This document shows, piece after piece, positions 1 to 10,945 of a stretch of DNA of 64,000 bases. The stretch is taken from positions 573,001-637,000 of the forward strand of contig OU015652.1 in assembly GCA_907165275.2 (NCBI GenBank), given 5' to 3'. Under the pieces are notes generated by a model. The model ran no database searches. It was not told the origin of the DNA and saw only the letters and a list, made by a program, of their open reading frames with translations. A program made the position numbers and the translations under genes. Source of the DNA: Zygaena filipendulae (Eukaryota > Arthropoda > Insecta > Lepidoptera > Zygaenidae). The first letter of the stretch is position 1. The number at the start of each line of letters is the position of its first letter.

Positions 1-2
1 CG

Positions 3-797
3 GGATGGGGCGGGGCCTGCGACGGGCAGACGGCCAGTGGCCAGTGGTCGCAGGACGAACGATGTCAGCACATTAACGTCCTAGAACTATTAGCGGCTTT
101 CTTTGCCTTAAAAATTTTCGCTAAAGCTTACTCTAATTGCCAAATACTACTACGGATTGACAATTCGACTGCCATCGCATACATAAATCGGATGGGCGGA
201 GTTCAGTATCCACACCTCACTAACATCAGTAGAAATATCTGGCAATGGTGTGAATCCAAAAAAGTATTTATATTTGCCTGCTACATTAAATCAGCCGACA
301 ATCAAATTGCAGATGCGGAGTCTAGACGCATTCATCCGGATATCGAATGGGAGCTGTCAGACTTCGCATACAAAACCATCGTCAAAAGGTTCGGTGAACC
401 TACGATCGACTTGTTTGCCAGTAGATTGAACAAAAAATGCAACACATACGTGTCTTGGCACAGGGACCCAGATGCATACATAGTTAACGCATTCACTATA
501 AGTTGGTCAAATTATTTTTTCTATGCTTTTCCTCCATTTGCTATTATTTTAAAAACTCTTAGGAAAATAATACTGGACAAAGCCACGGGTGTCGTGGTTG
601 TGCCTGCCTGGCCGACACAACCATGGTACCCTGTCTTTAGAAAATTACTAATATCAGACTGCGTAACCTTCACCCCCAATGACCATGCGTTAATCTCTCA
701 TTCCAGTCACGGCAACATCCAACGCAACCTTACCCTGGTGGCAGGGATATTGTCAGGGCAGCACTGCTGCACCGAAAGGTTCCGCAATCATCTATAG
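3..797 (+). pseudogene. DIRS retrotransposon RNase H region (C-terminal part of the polyprotein)
   Basis: The frame is open from base 3 to the stop at 795-797, upstream of the first ATG at 192, so the true start is outside the window. Early residues read GWGGACDG...GQWS...HINVLELLAA, followed by LLRIDNSTAIAYINRMGG and, downstream, the ADAESR segment. This is the fold signature of the RNase H domain of DIRS elements, where the DNST and A-D-x-x-S-R segments carry acidic active-site residues. The next part (IDLFASRLNKKC, then a W-x-R-D-P-D-A segment) matches the connector before the recombinase in DIRS proteins. The stop falls about where the recombinase frame begins. Confidence 0.8.
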
Positions 798-802
798 AAA
801 TA

Positions 803-1562
803 ATGCTGGCCTCTATTTCACGTAACTCTTTTAAACAATACGATACTTACTTCAGGAAATGGTACGATTTCTGCACTCAAAATTGTGTTAACCTATACGA
901 GGCGCCAATTCCTAAAATAATCGAGTTTTTAACAACAACATTTAACAAAGGCGCGCAGTATGGCTCTCTGAACAGCTGTAGATCGGCGTTAGCCCTAACA
1001 CTAGGATCTACTATCTCAGATGATGAACGCATTCAAAGATTTTTTAAAGGGGTGTACAGGCTTCGGCCGCCAGCACCTAAATACGATGTCATGTGGGACT
1101 CCAACCAAGTTCTCCAAATGCTAGCTACATGGTATACTAACGAAGAACTTTCCTTAGAAAAACTCTCTAAAAAGTGCTGTACCTTACTTGCGCTGGTAAC
1201 AGCACATAGAGTGCAAACTCTATCCATTCATATATTCATACCTGAATAGAACAACATCTATACGTAAATCTACTAGACTGTTCGTTAGCTTCAAAAAGCC
1301 ACATAATTCAGTGACGACTCAAACAATGAGTCGGTGGATAAAAGCCACACTCAAGGATGCAGGAATTGACGTCTCTATATTTTCAGTCCATAGTACTCGC
1401 CACGCTTCGACTTCTCGTGCTCTACAGCAAGGAGTTAGCATTGACCAGATACGCCAGACAGCTGGCTGGAGCAATAACTCCACCACGTTTGCTAGGTTCT
1501 ATAACAGGCACATTGTTAGCACAGATGGCGTGTCGCTGGCGAGGGCTATTGTTAATCCTTAA
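803..1562 (+). pseudogene. DIRS tyrosine recombinase, internally deleted and frameshifted
   Basis: The first part (803-1249) is the N-terminal SAM-like core-binding domain followed by the first catalytic arginine in ALVTAHRVQTLS. The second part, in another frame from about 1233 to 1562, carries the HSTRHAS box (H-x-x-R), the AGW segment and the nucleophile tyrosine in FARFYNRHI. The stretch that normally lies between the first Arg and the Y-L-N-R-T-like segment appears to be missing, by my estimate several dozen codons. A frame change sits at the junction near 1230-1249. The catalytic residues that remain are intact, but the enzyme cannot be made in one piece. Confidence 0.78.
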
Positions 1563-1771
1563 AAACGTCTAATACTATAATTATTAACTAAGTAATACTT
1601 TAGATAAATAATATTATAATCAAATTTGGTACAATTCTTGTACTTATATTTATATAAGTGGTTCAGCAATTGCCAAATAAACATTTGTTCTGATTAACTC
1701 ATTTTATTCATTAACCAAACAATCATTGAACAAAAAAAAAAAAAAAAAAAAACATTACATACAAACAACAC
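1563..1771 (+). other. 3' noncoding tail of the DIRS copy with AATAAA and an A-tract
   Basis: After the recombinase stop the sequence is AT-rich. AATAAA at 1676-1681 is followed by an uninterrupted run of 21 A at 1732-1752. That spacing resembles the 3' end of a polyadenylated transcript, which DIRS DNA termini do not need. No coding potential was seen. Confidence 0.5.
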
Positions 1772-2253
1772 GATGTTTCCAAAAACACTCTCAAAGTCTA
1801 CATGTGTGAATACTCTTATTTTATCCTAGGTACCAATCTCGAGGACGAAGCATGAAGTATAATTAATGATTAAACGAACTTACCTATGTGAAGTTCTATC
1901 ATAATTATACGAATGCTTCGTCCGAAGAGATTGGTACCACCCACCCACCCGGTGAACCCAAATCTAAAAGTTTTGGAAACATCAAATCCATGTGAAATCA
2001 CTCTAAACTAATGACAGCCGGCCGGCCCCACTTCCGAGCCAGAGCCGAGAAAACCAAAATACCCTCAAAAAAAATAAAAAGGGAGATATGTAAATACCAT
2101 TCTACCCTCAACTTAGTGCATCGAGTGGTAGCAACTATGCGTTACTACATGTGTGAATACTCTTATTTTATCCTAGGTACCAATCTCTTCGGACGAAGCA
2201 TTCGTATAATTATGATAGAACTTCACATAGGTAAGTTCGTTTAATCATTAATT
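1772..2253. repeat. DIRS terminal/internal complementary repeat block
   Basis: 1861-1938 is, by eye, a perfect 78-bp reverse complement of 2176-2253. Separately, 1798-1840 is repeated directly at 2145-2187 (43 bp). A shorter inverted pair built on GATGTTTCCAAAA lies at about 1772 and 1971-1984. Inverted terminal repeats next to an internal complementary region are a hallmark of DIRS elements, where the complementary region templates the circle junction. The 43-bp direct copy could also come from a nested or rearranged end. Which repeat is the true right terminus is unresolved. Confidence 0.65.
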
Positions 2254-2427
2254 AAATTACGTTTTTAGAAAATTGCACGCACGTCTACATAGTAATCGAT
2301 GATAATATTTCAAAGTATTTGGAACTTGGTACCTCCTTTCTGACTTACCCTGTGGCTTGGACACATACATTAGGAAAGTAGAACGAAAGCAAAATTTTTA
2401 ATTAAGTACATAATTATTAATCTAAAC

Positions 2428-2797
2428 CATTGATTCCCAAAGTGGTCCAGGTGGACCCCCAGGGGTTCACGGGAGCCCGACAAGGGTCTACGCTTGCGTG
2501 GAAAAAAAATGGGGGTCCACAACTATTGGATGAAGATGCTTTTTAGACTGACCTTGAAATAAGTTTCAATGACATCCACTCACAGCATAATCAAAACAAT
2601 AAGTATAAATTCTCACCTTTTTTTCGAAAACTTTTAACTCATAGTTAACTGAAAAATAGCCACAACACAGATTGCCATAGACATATACTTTTTTCGGGTT
2701 TCGGAAGTAAGTTAGTAAATGTAATAGTGGGGGTCCACCAGATCCAGCAAAATGTTTCAAGTGGTCTATAAGAAAAAAAAAGGTATGGGAACCTCTG
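2428..2797. mobile_element. hAT-type MITE with 8-bp target duplication
   Basis: Ends read CATTGATTCCCAAA on the left and, on the complementary strand of the right end, CAGAGGTTCCCATA: imperfect terminal inverted repeats of hAT type. The element is flanked by a perfect 8-bp direct repeat ATCTAAAC at 2420-2427 and 2798-2805, the target duplication length expected of hAT transposases. It is 370 bp long with no transposase, so non-autonomous. A GGTCCA...GGGGGTCCAC motif recurs near both ends. Confidence 0.8.
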
Positions 2798-2880
2798 ATC
2801 TAAACCTATAACACAGATTTAAAATAAACATGGCATATAGGTGTTAAGTCAACATGGAACAGTAATAAAGAGTTTTTATA

Positions 2881-3163
2881 CAACGTGTTAATGAATTAAC
2901 TGAAAACTAGAAGGTAGTTTGCTCAGAATCGACTTCCGAATCGATCGCACCATGTTTTAATATAATTTATATTTTTTCATTTTTACTAGCCGCGCCGCCC
3001 GTAGCAAAAAATCGAATTGGCCATTGACACGTAGGCTACGCTTGAAATTTCGTAGATAGGTCACCTCCAACCTAATGTTGAATAACTTTTAAACTATTAA
3101 TCATTATTGTTTATATTTTTAAATGGGGTGCATCAGGTTTTTGTTTAATTCATTAACACGTTG
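2881..3163 (+). mobile_element. MITE with CAACGTGTTAATGAATTAA ends, copy 1
   Basis: Terminal inverted repeats CAACGTGTTAATGAATTAA open at 2881 and close at 3163 with TA on both sides, the target of Tc1/mariner-type transposases. The 283-bp element is noncoding. A second, longer copy lies at 56962-57329 in the opposite orientation, sharing both end regions and a central block containing a GACCGATC/GATAGGTC-type segment. Confidence 0.75.
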
Positions 3164-3358
3164 TATAATAGTACATCGAGATGTTTCCGAGGAAACCTGT
3201 AGGCTGAAACTGTAAAAACCGTGGGCAGCAGCTAGCTGCTAATGTACAAAAAAATATGTTCAACCAAAATGCAATGAACACTAGAGAACAAAGAGTTAAT
3301 AAAAAACAATAACACATCAGCGTAAGCTGTTAAGTCAATTAATACCAATAACACTTAC

Positions 3359-6300
3359 CGGCACGGTGACATGTCGGAAGAGGACCCTGGGCGCCGCGAT
3401 GGCGGGTATCTGCTTCAGGTACATGGGCCAGTTGAAGGCGGCGCTGGCGGCGGCGCAGTCGGCGGGCGGCTGCAGCGCGCGCCCGTTGCGCTCGCACCAG
3501 CCCGCCGGGAACACGTCCGCGCAGTCCGCGTTCACCCAGTAGTCGTACTCCTCCGGGTATCCGTCGAAGTGCAGCCGCATCCGGTAGCCCTGCACCTCGG
3601 CCACCGACACCACGCAGAACAGCGACGGGTGCTGCGGGTCGATGCCCTCCATGCGCATGCCCACTTTGAAACCGTTCCGGTAGTACGGGAACGGGTCCTT
3701 GAACAGTTTCACCGGCGCGGCGATCGCTTTGCACACATCCAGGTAGCGCATCCACGAGAAGCCGTTCTTGCCGCACATCCACGGATACTTCTCGTCCTCT
3801 ATCAAGTCGTCGCACTTGACCGCGCTGCCGTCTGACATCTGCGTCTCGGACGGTTGAGCGCTGAACTGTTTCTGGGATTCCCTATCTCTGTTCTCCTGCA
3901 ATAGGCTGTCGGATATCTGTTTTCTCATCAGCAACTTTTTCATTTTATTACGTTTCTTTGTCAATTCGGCTTTCTCTTTGTCCCTTTTCTTTTGAATGAT
4001 CTTCTGGTATTCACTCTGACATGTCAAGCTGCAAAAGTTGGGATTTATAAACTCTGCCGCCATCCCGTGACACCCGCAACCGTCGCAGCGATACAAGTCC
4101 TCGGGGGACGTGGGTTTTTTATCCCTGTTAGACCTGTCTACACGCTGTTTTAATGGCGTGTGGTACTTGGAGCTAGGATTGACGAATGATTCTTCTTGGT
4201 CGCTGTGGTCTATCAACTCAATGAGACCAAACTCGTTTGTTTGAAACTGCAGCACACTGCCACTGAGTTGTGCAACGCCATTGCACCATCTCAAACCGGG
4301 AGGGTCCTCTTCTAGAATACTAGCGATTTTATCCTTTTTGATTCCTGTTGAGTATCCTTTTCTACCATTATCAGTAACTTGTTGGTAGTAGCCATGATCA
4401 CTTTTTTCAGGATCTGATTCATCCTCTTTATAATCTTCTGGATCCGACTCTTCCATGTTATCTTTATGCTCTAGGTCTTTGTCTAATTGTTCGTCACAAA
4501 AAAGTGATGGCACCCGGTGGTCCTCGCTATTTTCGTTTTGTTCGTCTGGTTTCTCCACAAATTTATTTTGAGGAAATATCTTGGTATTCTTCACTGTAAT
4601 CTCATTAAGAGAAATTCGGCGTTTGATATTATTCACAGTGGTAGCTTTTCTATCGCTATTGTCAGAATTCGAGCGCCTGAGTATCGCAGGCGCCGCTACA
4701 GGCATCGAGCCCACATCACTTCTTTCTACAATATTTTTGTTCAACAAACATTTCCCTTTCTCTGGTATCGCCAACGTAAAGGACTTCTCACGAGTCTGCC
4801 CACCTTCATCGTTGGCTATGGAGACTGTATAGATGTCGTCGTTCATGGAAGCATTAGTTTCGGGGATGGACAAAGTGTATTCACCTTGTTCGCCCGTTGG
4901 CTCAGCTCTTGAGCCGGGAATCGAAAATGTAAAAGTTTTTTCGCTCTGAGGACTTTGTGATGTACAGCTTGTATCTTTCCCATTTACGTTTGTAACCTTT
5001 GCTAATGGTTGTAATGGTGGCATATCGGTAGACTCCATAGATGAAGTATCCCTCATGACTGTTATATTGCCTTGGGGATCGTTTTGTATCTGACCATTGG
5101 CTATTTGAAGGTTGATTATCGGACCTTTAGATGCCATCGTCGCAGGTAATGTTACAGGCAAGATAAATTTAGTATTTTGAATTTTAGGCATCATAGGAGT
5201 CAAATATAATTTTTGATTGTTTGTGTTATGCTGCTGATTGTTGGATATAAGTATTGATTGATTTTCTGATATGCTTTTGTTAGGTTTTTTGACAGAGCTA
5301 AGGTATGCTATAGCTTGCTTGCTTTGCGCCCCCGGTGCTATTGTTACAGGCACCATCATTTTATCTTTAGGTTTTGGTTTCTGTATGACAATAGGTGGTG
5401 CAACATTAGCTGGTCCTATAATCGAAGACTTTTGTGAAGTCACTTTCGGAGCAATGTTAGGTTTTGGTACATTTGATATGAGATGGATATTTGAATTATT
5501 GGTCACCTGCAAAAAAAAATTTAAACTTATTCCAATAATATTTTGGTATAAGATGGGTGTTAGGGGGAATATTGACATTAGTAATTCTACTTAAAGCAAA
5601 TATCTCTATATTTTTATGCTGTTTCCCCGCCATTTCACCTGCGTCAATTTCAATTATAGTACTTGTTTTGGAAACAGAATCAGCTTAGTAGTTCCAGAGA
5701 TTACTGCCCACATCCAAACTTACAAACCTTACCTATTTCCATTACTGAATTTATAAGTTTGTGTTAGATATAGGCCCTGTCAATTCATGTTGTCTTTGGA
5801 ATTTTTTAAATCAAATCAAATCAAATCAAATATACTTTATTGCACACACAGTAGAAGACACAAAATTTACAAAAGACAGAAACATATGGATACGTACAAC
5901 AAGGCGACCTATATTGCTGAAAGCAATTTTTTCATAGGCAGCCTCCTCTGGTAGAGAGAGATGTAAAAAGAAAGTGTGTGTGTGTGAAAGTTTTTAGTGT
6001 GATTGATAATCATAATATATCCTTATTTTAAAAGACAAAGGAATGTTCGAATAAACTTTGCAATAATCATTAAAGTAAATTCTGGCCCCCTGATTCTCTT
6101 TTCTTTTGGTGTTTATAAAATAGTATTTCATTCAATGATGATAACAAGACATAATCTAATAATTTTGTAGATTTTGTCTGATAAATTTTTAGTTATAAAA
6201 TAAACAATTACTGCTTAATTGCTGTAGGCTGTTATTATTATTGTTCATGCAAGGATAAAAAGCCTATTTGTAAACTTAGTATTTTATTTTAAGCTAACCT

Positions 6301-7716
6301 TTTCTAGTTATGTATTACAAAAATAAGTTAACTAATATTGTTAAAAATAAATGGGCTAGATCACTAAATTTTAATTTTTAGTCTGTCTTAGAGATTAATT
6401 TAAAAATATTGGAAATTAATTTTTCCTTTTTTTTTATAAAAAAATAACAGCGATACATTGAATAGAATTTTGATTTTTATACCCTGTCATCATGCCCTTT
6501 GTCTTTAAATATTTTCACGTGGATTTCATAGAAAAAATCAATCTTACTTCAGAAAATACTTTCATAAAAGTTAGTTATCATAAAAATCATACAACAACAA
6601 CAAAACAGTTGAAACAGATAACAGTTAATAATCAGCCATTAGGTACTATAACTGAAAGTATACTGACCGGTCTCCTGACAATAATCTGTGGTGGATTCCC
6701 ACTGGTGCTGGCTTGACTGATGACATCTGTACTTGTGACTGGTTTTAGTCCAGTAGGAGTTTGAATGTACACAACATGAGGGACAGATCTTTGGGTGCCT
6801 CGCAACTGTACAGTGCCAGAACTTACTGAGTTTGGCAGTGTGAGTTGTATAGAATTGCTTGAAGAGTTAGGAATTTGTACAACATTTTGATTTGCTGATA
6901 CTTGCACTTGTGACATGGATGTAGGATTGTTCATTTTGATTTGAACACCAGATGAATCTGTGACTTGCATTTGTGAATTAGAGGTTGTCATAATATCTGA
7001 ATTACCATCAATATTGTTAGGTCTAGGATTCGAGCCCATGTGAAACTGGATAAAGGAACTAAGTGGTTGACTATTTTGTATAATAGGCATAGAAGGTAAT
7101 GTTGGGCCAGTAAGTTGGATGTTTTGATTGGCGGTTGGAATCTGAAGTGGAACATTTATGGTTTCACCGGCTGGCAACTGCACAGGAACATTTGTTGTGC
7201 TAGAAACTTGCAAGGGAAGACTTACAGGGGTTATCTGTAAGGGCAAATTACTTGTGGGGCCAGATAATTGCACAGGAACATTAATGTTGGAGTTAGAGCC
7301 TGGAATTTGAACCGGCACATGGACAGTGGACAACTGCATTGGATAATGGGTGTTGTTTGTGTGAATTTTAACAGGGGCTATTGAGTGAGTGACTAAATTA
7401 TGTGTGATAGGCATGGAGGTCTGGGATCCCTGCACCGAGGACACTATCATGCTGTTCGACATCGGGGCCTGAAACATATAAACATGTGTCAGTGATTGAC
7501 AACAACAATCACAGTATAAAGTTCCGAATTCGCACACTAACAAATTTTCAAATATCAACTCACACGCATAGTATTTAGAAGAACATTATGCTGTACACTA
7601 TTTTGCGGAGGATTACTAGAAGCGATATTGTTTGTGGATTTTAGTAATCTTTTTTTTAAAATTTCCGTTTTCGAATCATCAAAGTTTCGAAGTGAATTAC
7701 ATTGCTGTCCATCCAT
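3359..7716 (-). CDS. l(3)mbt: Lethal(3)malignant brain tumor / L3MBTL-type MBT-repeat chromatin protein (5' part of gene)
   Basis: Three exons on the minus strand: 7716-7564 (ATG at 7716, 51 codons), 7468-6668 (267 codons) and 5506-3359 (716 codons), all joined in phase 0 through GT/AG sites. The last donor, GTAAGT at 3358, shows the gene continues left of the window, so about 1034 N-terminal residues are present. Residues about 52-320 are low-complexity, with repeated V-P-V/L-Q-I/L-P units. An FCS-type zinc finger (C-x2-C ... NFCSLTC) lies near 789-815, followed by a Lys-rich coiled-coil-like stretch. A full MBT repeat covers about 899-998 (GMRMEGIDPQHPS, HFDGYPEEYDYWVNA, PAGWCERNG) and a second begins about 1008. 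MBT repeats bind mono- and dimethyl-lysine on histones; L(3)mbt silences germline and other genes in insects. The MBT sequence fits L3MBTL1/3/4 better than SFMBT or MBTD1. Confidence 0.85.
5815..5985. repeat. AATCA microsatellite joined to a dispersed TTTATTGCACACACA repeat
   Basis: Within the second l(3)mbt intron, four AAATC/AATCA units run into TATACTTTATTGCACACAC. A related CTTTATTGCACATTTATG sequence lies at about 31112-31150. Short tandem units next to a conserved terminal segment suggest the 3' end of a LINE or SINE. No reading frame supports this. Confidence 0.4.
5986..6667 (-). other. AT-rich remainder of l(3)mbt intron 2
   Basis: Intron 2 spans 6667-5507 on the minus strand, with donor GTCAGT and acceptor TTTTGCAG. 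This part is AT-rich with no recognisable gene. A short run of (TG)n lies at about 5974-5985. Confidence 0.5.
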
Positions 7717-8948
7717 TTCTCGATCAAGATAATGTTTGCAAACACATTACAAATACTCAATTAACTTTTAAAAGACATTACACTCGACCTGTAATGCAAT
7801 AAAAATAATAAAAATACTGAGTGAAAATTCACCAGCACTTAACTCGCAAAAATAAAACGAGAAAAGTTGTTTTATGAACAATATTAAACTAATTAAAATT
7901 ATAAAGTTAAATTACTCTTTCATGAGCCGTATTTTTAACATAGTAGCATGATTTTACATTTGCGAGTATCGCACTGTATCACTGTGAAGCTACTTTTACA
8001 GAATCCCAACCTTTTTAAGAAAAGTTCACGAACAGCAAATTGTAACTCACATTTGGTCATTCAAGCACACAGAATAATTCAGCAGACAATATTTTAATTA
8101 TCACTCTATTAAAATCGAAATAATAACCACTGGCGAAAATAAATTTTATTCAACACAGCGACGATATTTACTCGGTTAGTACAATTACTGGTAATAATTT
8201 CTGACAACATAACCAAAATTTACCAGAAGTTGCCCAATTTATGTTGGCACTCCTGTAAATGTAGTCCAATCAAAGAGCAGAATTTTTCGCGCCCTTTAAT
8301 TTAGCGAAAACATGGCGAAAATTAGCGTATCTATTGAAACAAAGCACAGACTGACTTCGACTTTTTCATTTTAATAAATTAAAATGAAACACAAATAAAA
8401 CTCTCACTCAGACTCTCAATAAAAAATTAAAGTAGAAAGATTCATTACAGAACATAAGATCAACCAATGTTCTTCTCAGTTAACTCCTTGAAAAGAGGCA
8501 AATAAATTTTTAACGTGGTTATCACAGGTTACTACAGTAGTCAATTTGTATTTTATTTTAAGTGTGATAACTAAGACTGCTTTAAACAAAACAAACAAAA
8601 CAGTTATAGCTCCTTTTATTTAAAAAAAAATTGTTGCTATGTAACATCGCATATACCTACCTTAAAATTTATAAATATTTAATTTAAAATAAAATAACTA
8701 GGTACCTACTGTTCGATATTTCCGGTAAGTACACACCAAAAATTAACTAGACTTGTACTGTGCTTGTGCACACACTACACAGGATAGATACAGACACAAC
8801 AGATATAAAATGTTTTTGCTTTTGTGTTTCTTTTTAATGTATTTCAAAGTTTCTGGATTCTTAACGTTTTCCCAGACCAACTTGGGAGTTAGGGAGCCAG
8901 TAATAAAAATTTTGTTCGATTAAATTACTATCATAACTCATCACGTAA
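7717..8948. other. 5' flank of l(3)mbt, no gene seen
   Basis: AT-rich sequence upstream of the l(3)mbt start codon. It probably includes the 5' UTR and promoter, but no TATA box or initiator can be assigned safely. I see no coding exon on either strand. Confidence 0.45.
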
Positions 8949-9649
8949 TGGCCGGTTTACACTTCCATAAGTAGTATATATTCAGCTTACCATCATACTT
9001 ACTTAGGTACTTAATCGAAGACAGCAACGTCCAAAAAGTGAGCGTCCGTAAGTAAGTCAGTCAGTCAACAATACATTTCTTCACTACTTGCCAGCCGGCG
9101 GCCGCCGGACGGCGCGCCGTCCACACGGCGACAAGTAGTAATATTACGGGAGCCCAAGAGGGGATTGTGGATTTGCGAAAGCACGTCAGATGAACATAAG
9201 GGGGGTACCTTGCACCATGTTGCGTACCTCCACAAAATAAGGACCCTCTACACTGGTGGGTGCGTCCAGGATAACCGATCAAATTGGCAAAAAAAAACCA
9301 TAACTCGAAATACTTTCAGTTTTTGAGCGCGTCAGATTAAGATATGGTGGGTTATTTATATGCTGAGAAGTGTTTATATGAATAATCTGACGATTTGAAC
9401 GTGACGTAAGGGAGTTAGAGGATCACAAACTTTAAAAAAAAAACCGCCACCTCGACATTCTCGAGTGCGGTTGACTTATATTTTATTTTGAAGTAAATCA
9501 GTCAAGGATAGCAGGAAAAATATTATCTGCCGATTCCTATGAGCCGAAGAAACAAAAATCGTCTATAAAGTTTATAACGAGGAGCTGCAGTGAAACATCT
9601 ACCTATTCCTCACTCTACCTTTTTTTCCCTTTACTTTTTGGGTTTAAAG

Positions 9650-9900
9650 AATCTTTATTATCATTACGACTTACAAGTCTTTTTAAATGATAACTTAATA
9701 ACTAAATAACAGTTTTAAGCAGGTGCGTCGATTGCAAAATATTGGAAAACAGTTTCTGTAAAATTATTTGTACATAGAGACGTCCTGCATTAAATGTTTC
9801 CTTAGTTTTTGTTTCAAAGTTCTGATATTGTTAGAGTTCTTAATTTCAGAGGGTAGTTTATTGTACAATCGTGCTCCTTCAAAAGTTAGTAGTTTTTCTC
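9650..9900 (-). pseudogene. Non-LTR retrotransposon (LINE) reverse-transcriptase C-terminus, fragment
   Basis: Read on the minus strand, 9893-9765 encodes LTFEGARLYNKLPSEIKN followed by SNNIRTLKQKLRKHLM. The F-N-K-L-P-x-E-I-K ... F-K-x-K-L-K-x-x-L pattern closes the reverse transcriptase ORF of CR1/Jockey-type LINEs. The frame decays on both sides and no upstream RT motifs remain. It lies within the Harbinger-like element. Confidence 0.65.
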
Positions 9901-10479
9901 TATCTATCACTCTTTCGCACCGTCCTCATACTACTTTCCGTCGCTATGACGTCATTACAGCATATTACGGCACTAAACGTGTCGAATTGAGAACTTTTTT
10001 TCAGTCGGTTAAAATGCATACTATAATAATTAAAGGTAAGTATTACATCGGACTATAGGTTAACCTATAACCTTTCACTTAAATGTAATTTTAAACCGAC
10101 TTCAAAAAAGTACCGGCAAAGGTAGGTGTATTACTTCGTTCCGCGCCTCTGTCTCTCTTTAACTTTTTGTGTATCTCTGACTCTCTCGCACCATTCCCAC
10201 GCAGCTGTCCATCACCATGACGCCATTTTACTTTACAGCTCATCACAAACAACGCGTTCATGTTATTATATGTAAGACGCTCTAGATTTTTTGTGCTTTA
10301 AAGTTAGTTTTGTTAATAATATTTTGTGAGCTTTTACATATTTCATAGAAATATGAAGTGTGTTTTTCGTGAACAAGAAATAGCTCATAAAGTTATTAAA
10401 CTTACGTCAGAAATAAAAAAAAATCTTAAAAATAAATCATAATTTTTGTTTCTAGCAGTCAGATTAATAATATCCCTCA

Positions 10480-10945
10480 AAATTACTGTCAGATTTTAAG
10501 CCAACATAACTTGGACTGCAAGCTGAACCTCTGTAAAATAATCTGACACGCTCGAGTATTTCAAAATTGAGATTTTTTTTTGCATTTTCAAAAATTCGCT
10601 ACTACCTTGCGTCACCTCCAAATTGTCAGATTTGGGAATTTTTAGGGTTCACTTAACATCCCCTTTGAATATCTGACATGCTGGAGTAGTTTTTTTTTTT
10701 CATTTTCTCCCCTCCCACCACGCAAATCGGCAGATGAATATACTTTCGGTATCAGAGATCATTGGAGTATCTAAACTACATTACCTGGCGCGCTCGAGTA
10801 TTTCCATGTAACTGTTTTTTTTTACATTTTTGAAAGCCTGTAGAAGCTAAACCCACCAGTGAATGAAAAAACATCATATAACCTTGTTTTGTTTCTAGTC
10901 CTAGTCTTTAAAACCCAATAGGTTCCAACGACGCTCGAGTGAATC
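10480..10945. repeat. Recurring CTGACACGCTCGAGTA-like motif
   Basis: ATCTGACACGCTCGAGTATT at about 10541 recurs as ATCTGACATGCTGGAGTAG near 10671, CTGGCGCGCTCGAGTATT near 10784 and GACGCTCGAGTGAAT near 10929. Related GCGTCAGATT, AATCTGACGA and TTCTCGAGTGC motifs occur near 9328, 9384 and 9457. Spacing is roughly 110-145 bp. Function unknown. Confidence 0.4.

Larger units (their letters stand above)
1..2253 (+). mobile_element. DIRS-type tyrosine-recombinase retrotransposon, 5'-truncated by the window edge
   Basis: Seen: an RNase H-like coding stretch, then a tyrosine recombinase stretch in another frame, then a noncoding block with one 78-bp inverted and one 43-bp direct repeat. This order (RT/RNase H, recombinase, repeats, no LTRs) is that of DIRS-group retrotransposons, which integrate through a circular intermediate and a tyrosine recombinase rather than a DDE integrase. 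The copy is dead: a piece of the recombinase is missing and the frame is broken near 1230-1249. The reverse transcriptase lies beyond the left edge. It is read in the + orientation. Confidence 0.8.

Noticed and set aside
3339..3835. Overlapping frames opposite and out of frame with the MBT-coding exon
   Set aside because: No similarity; the MBT frame explains the region.
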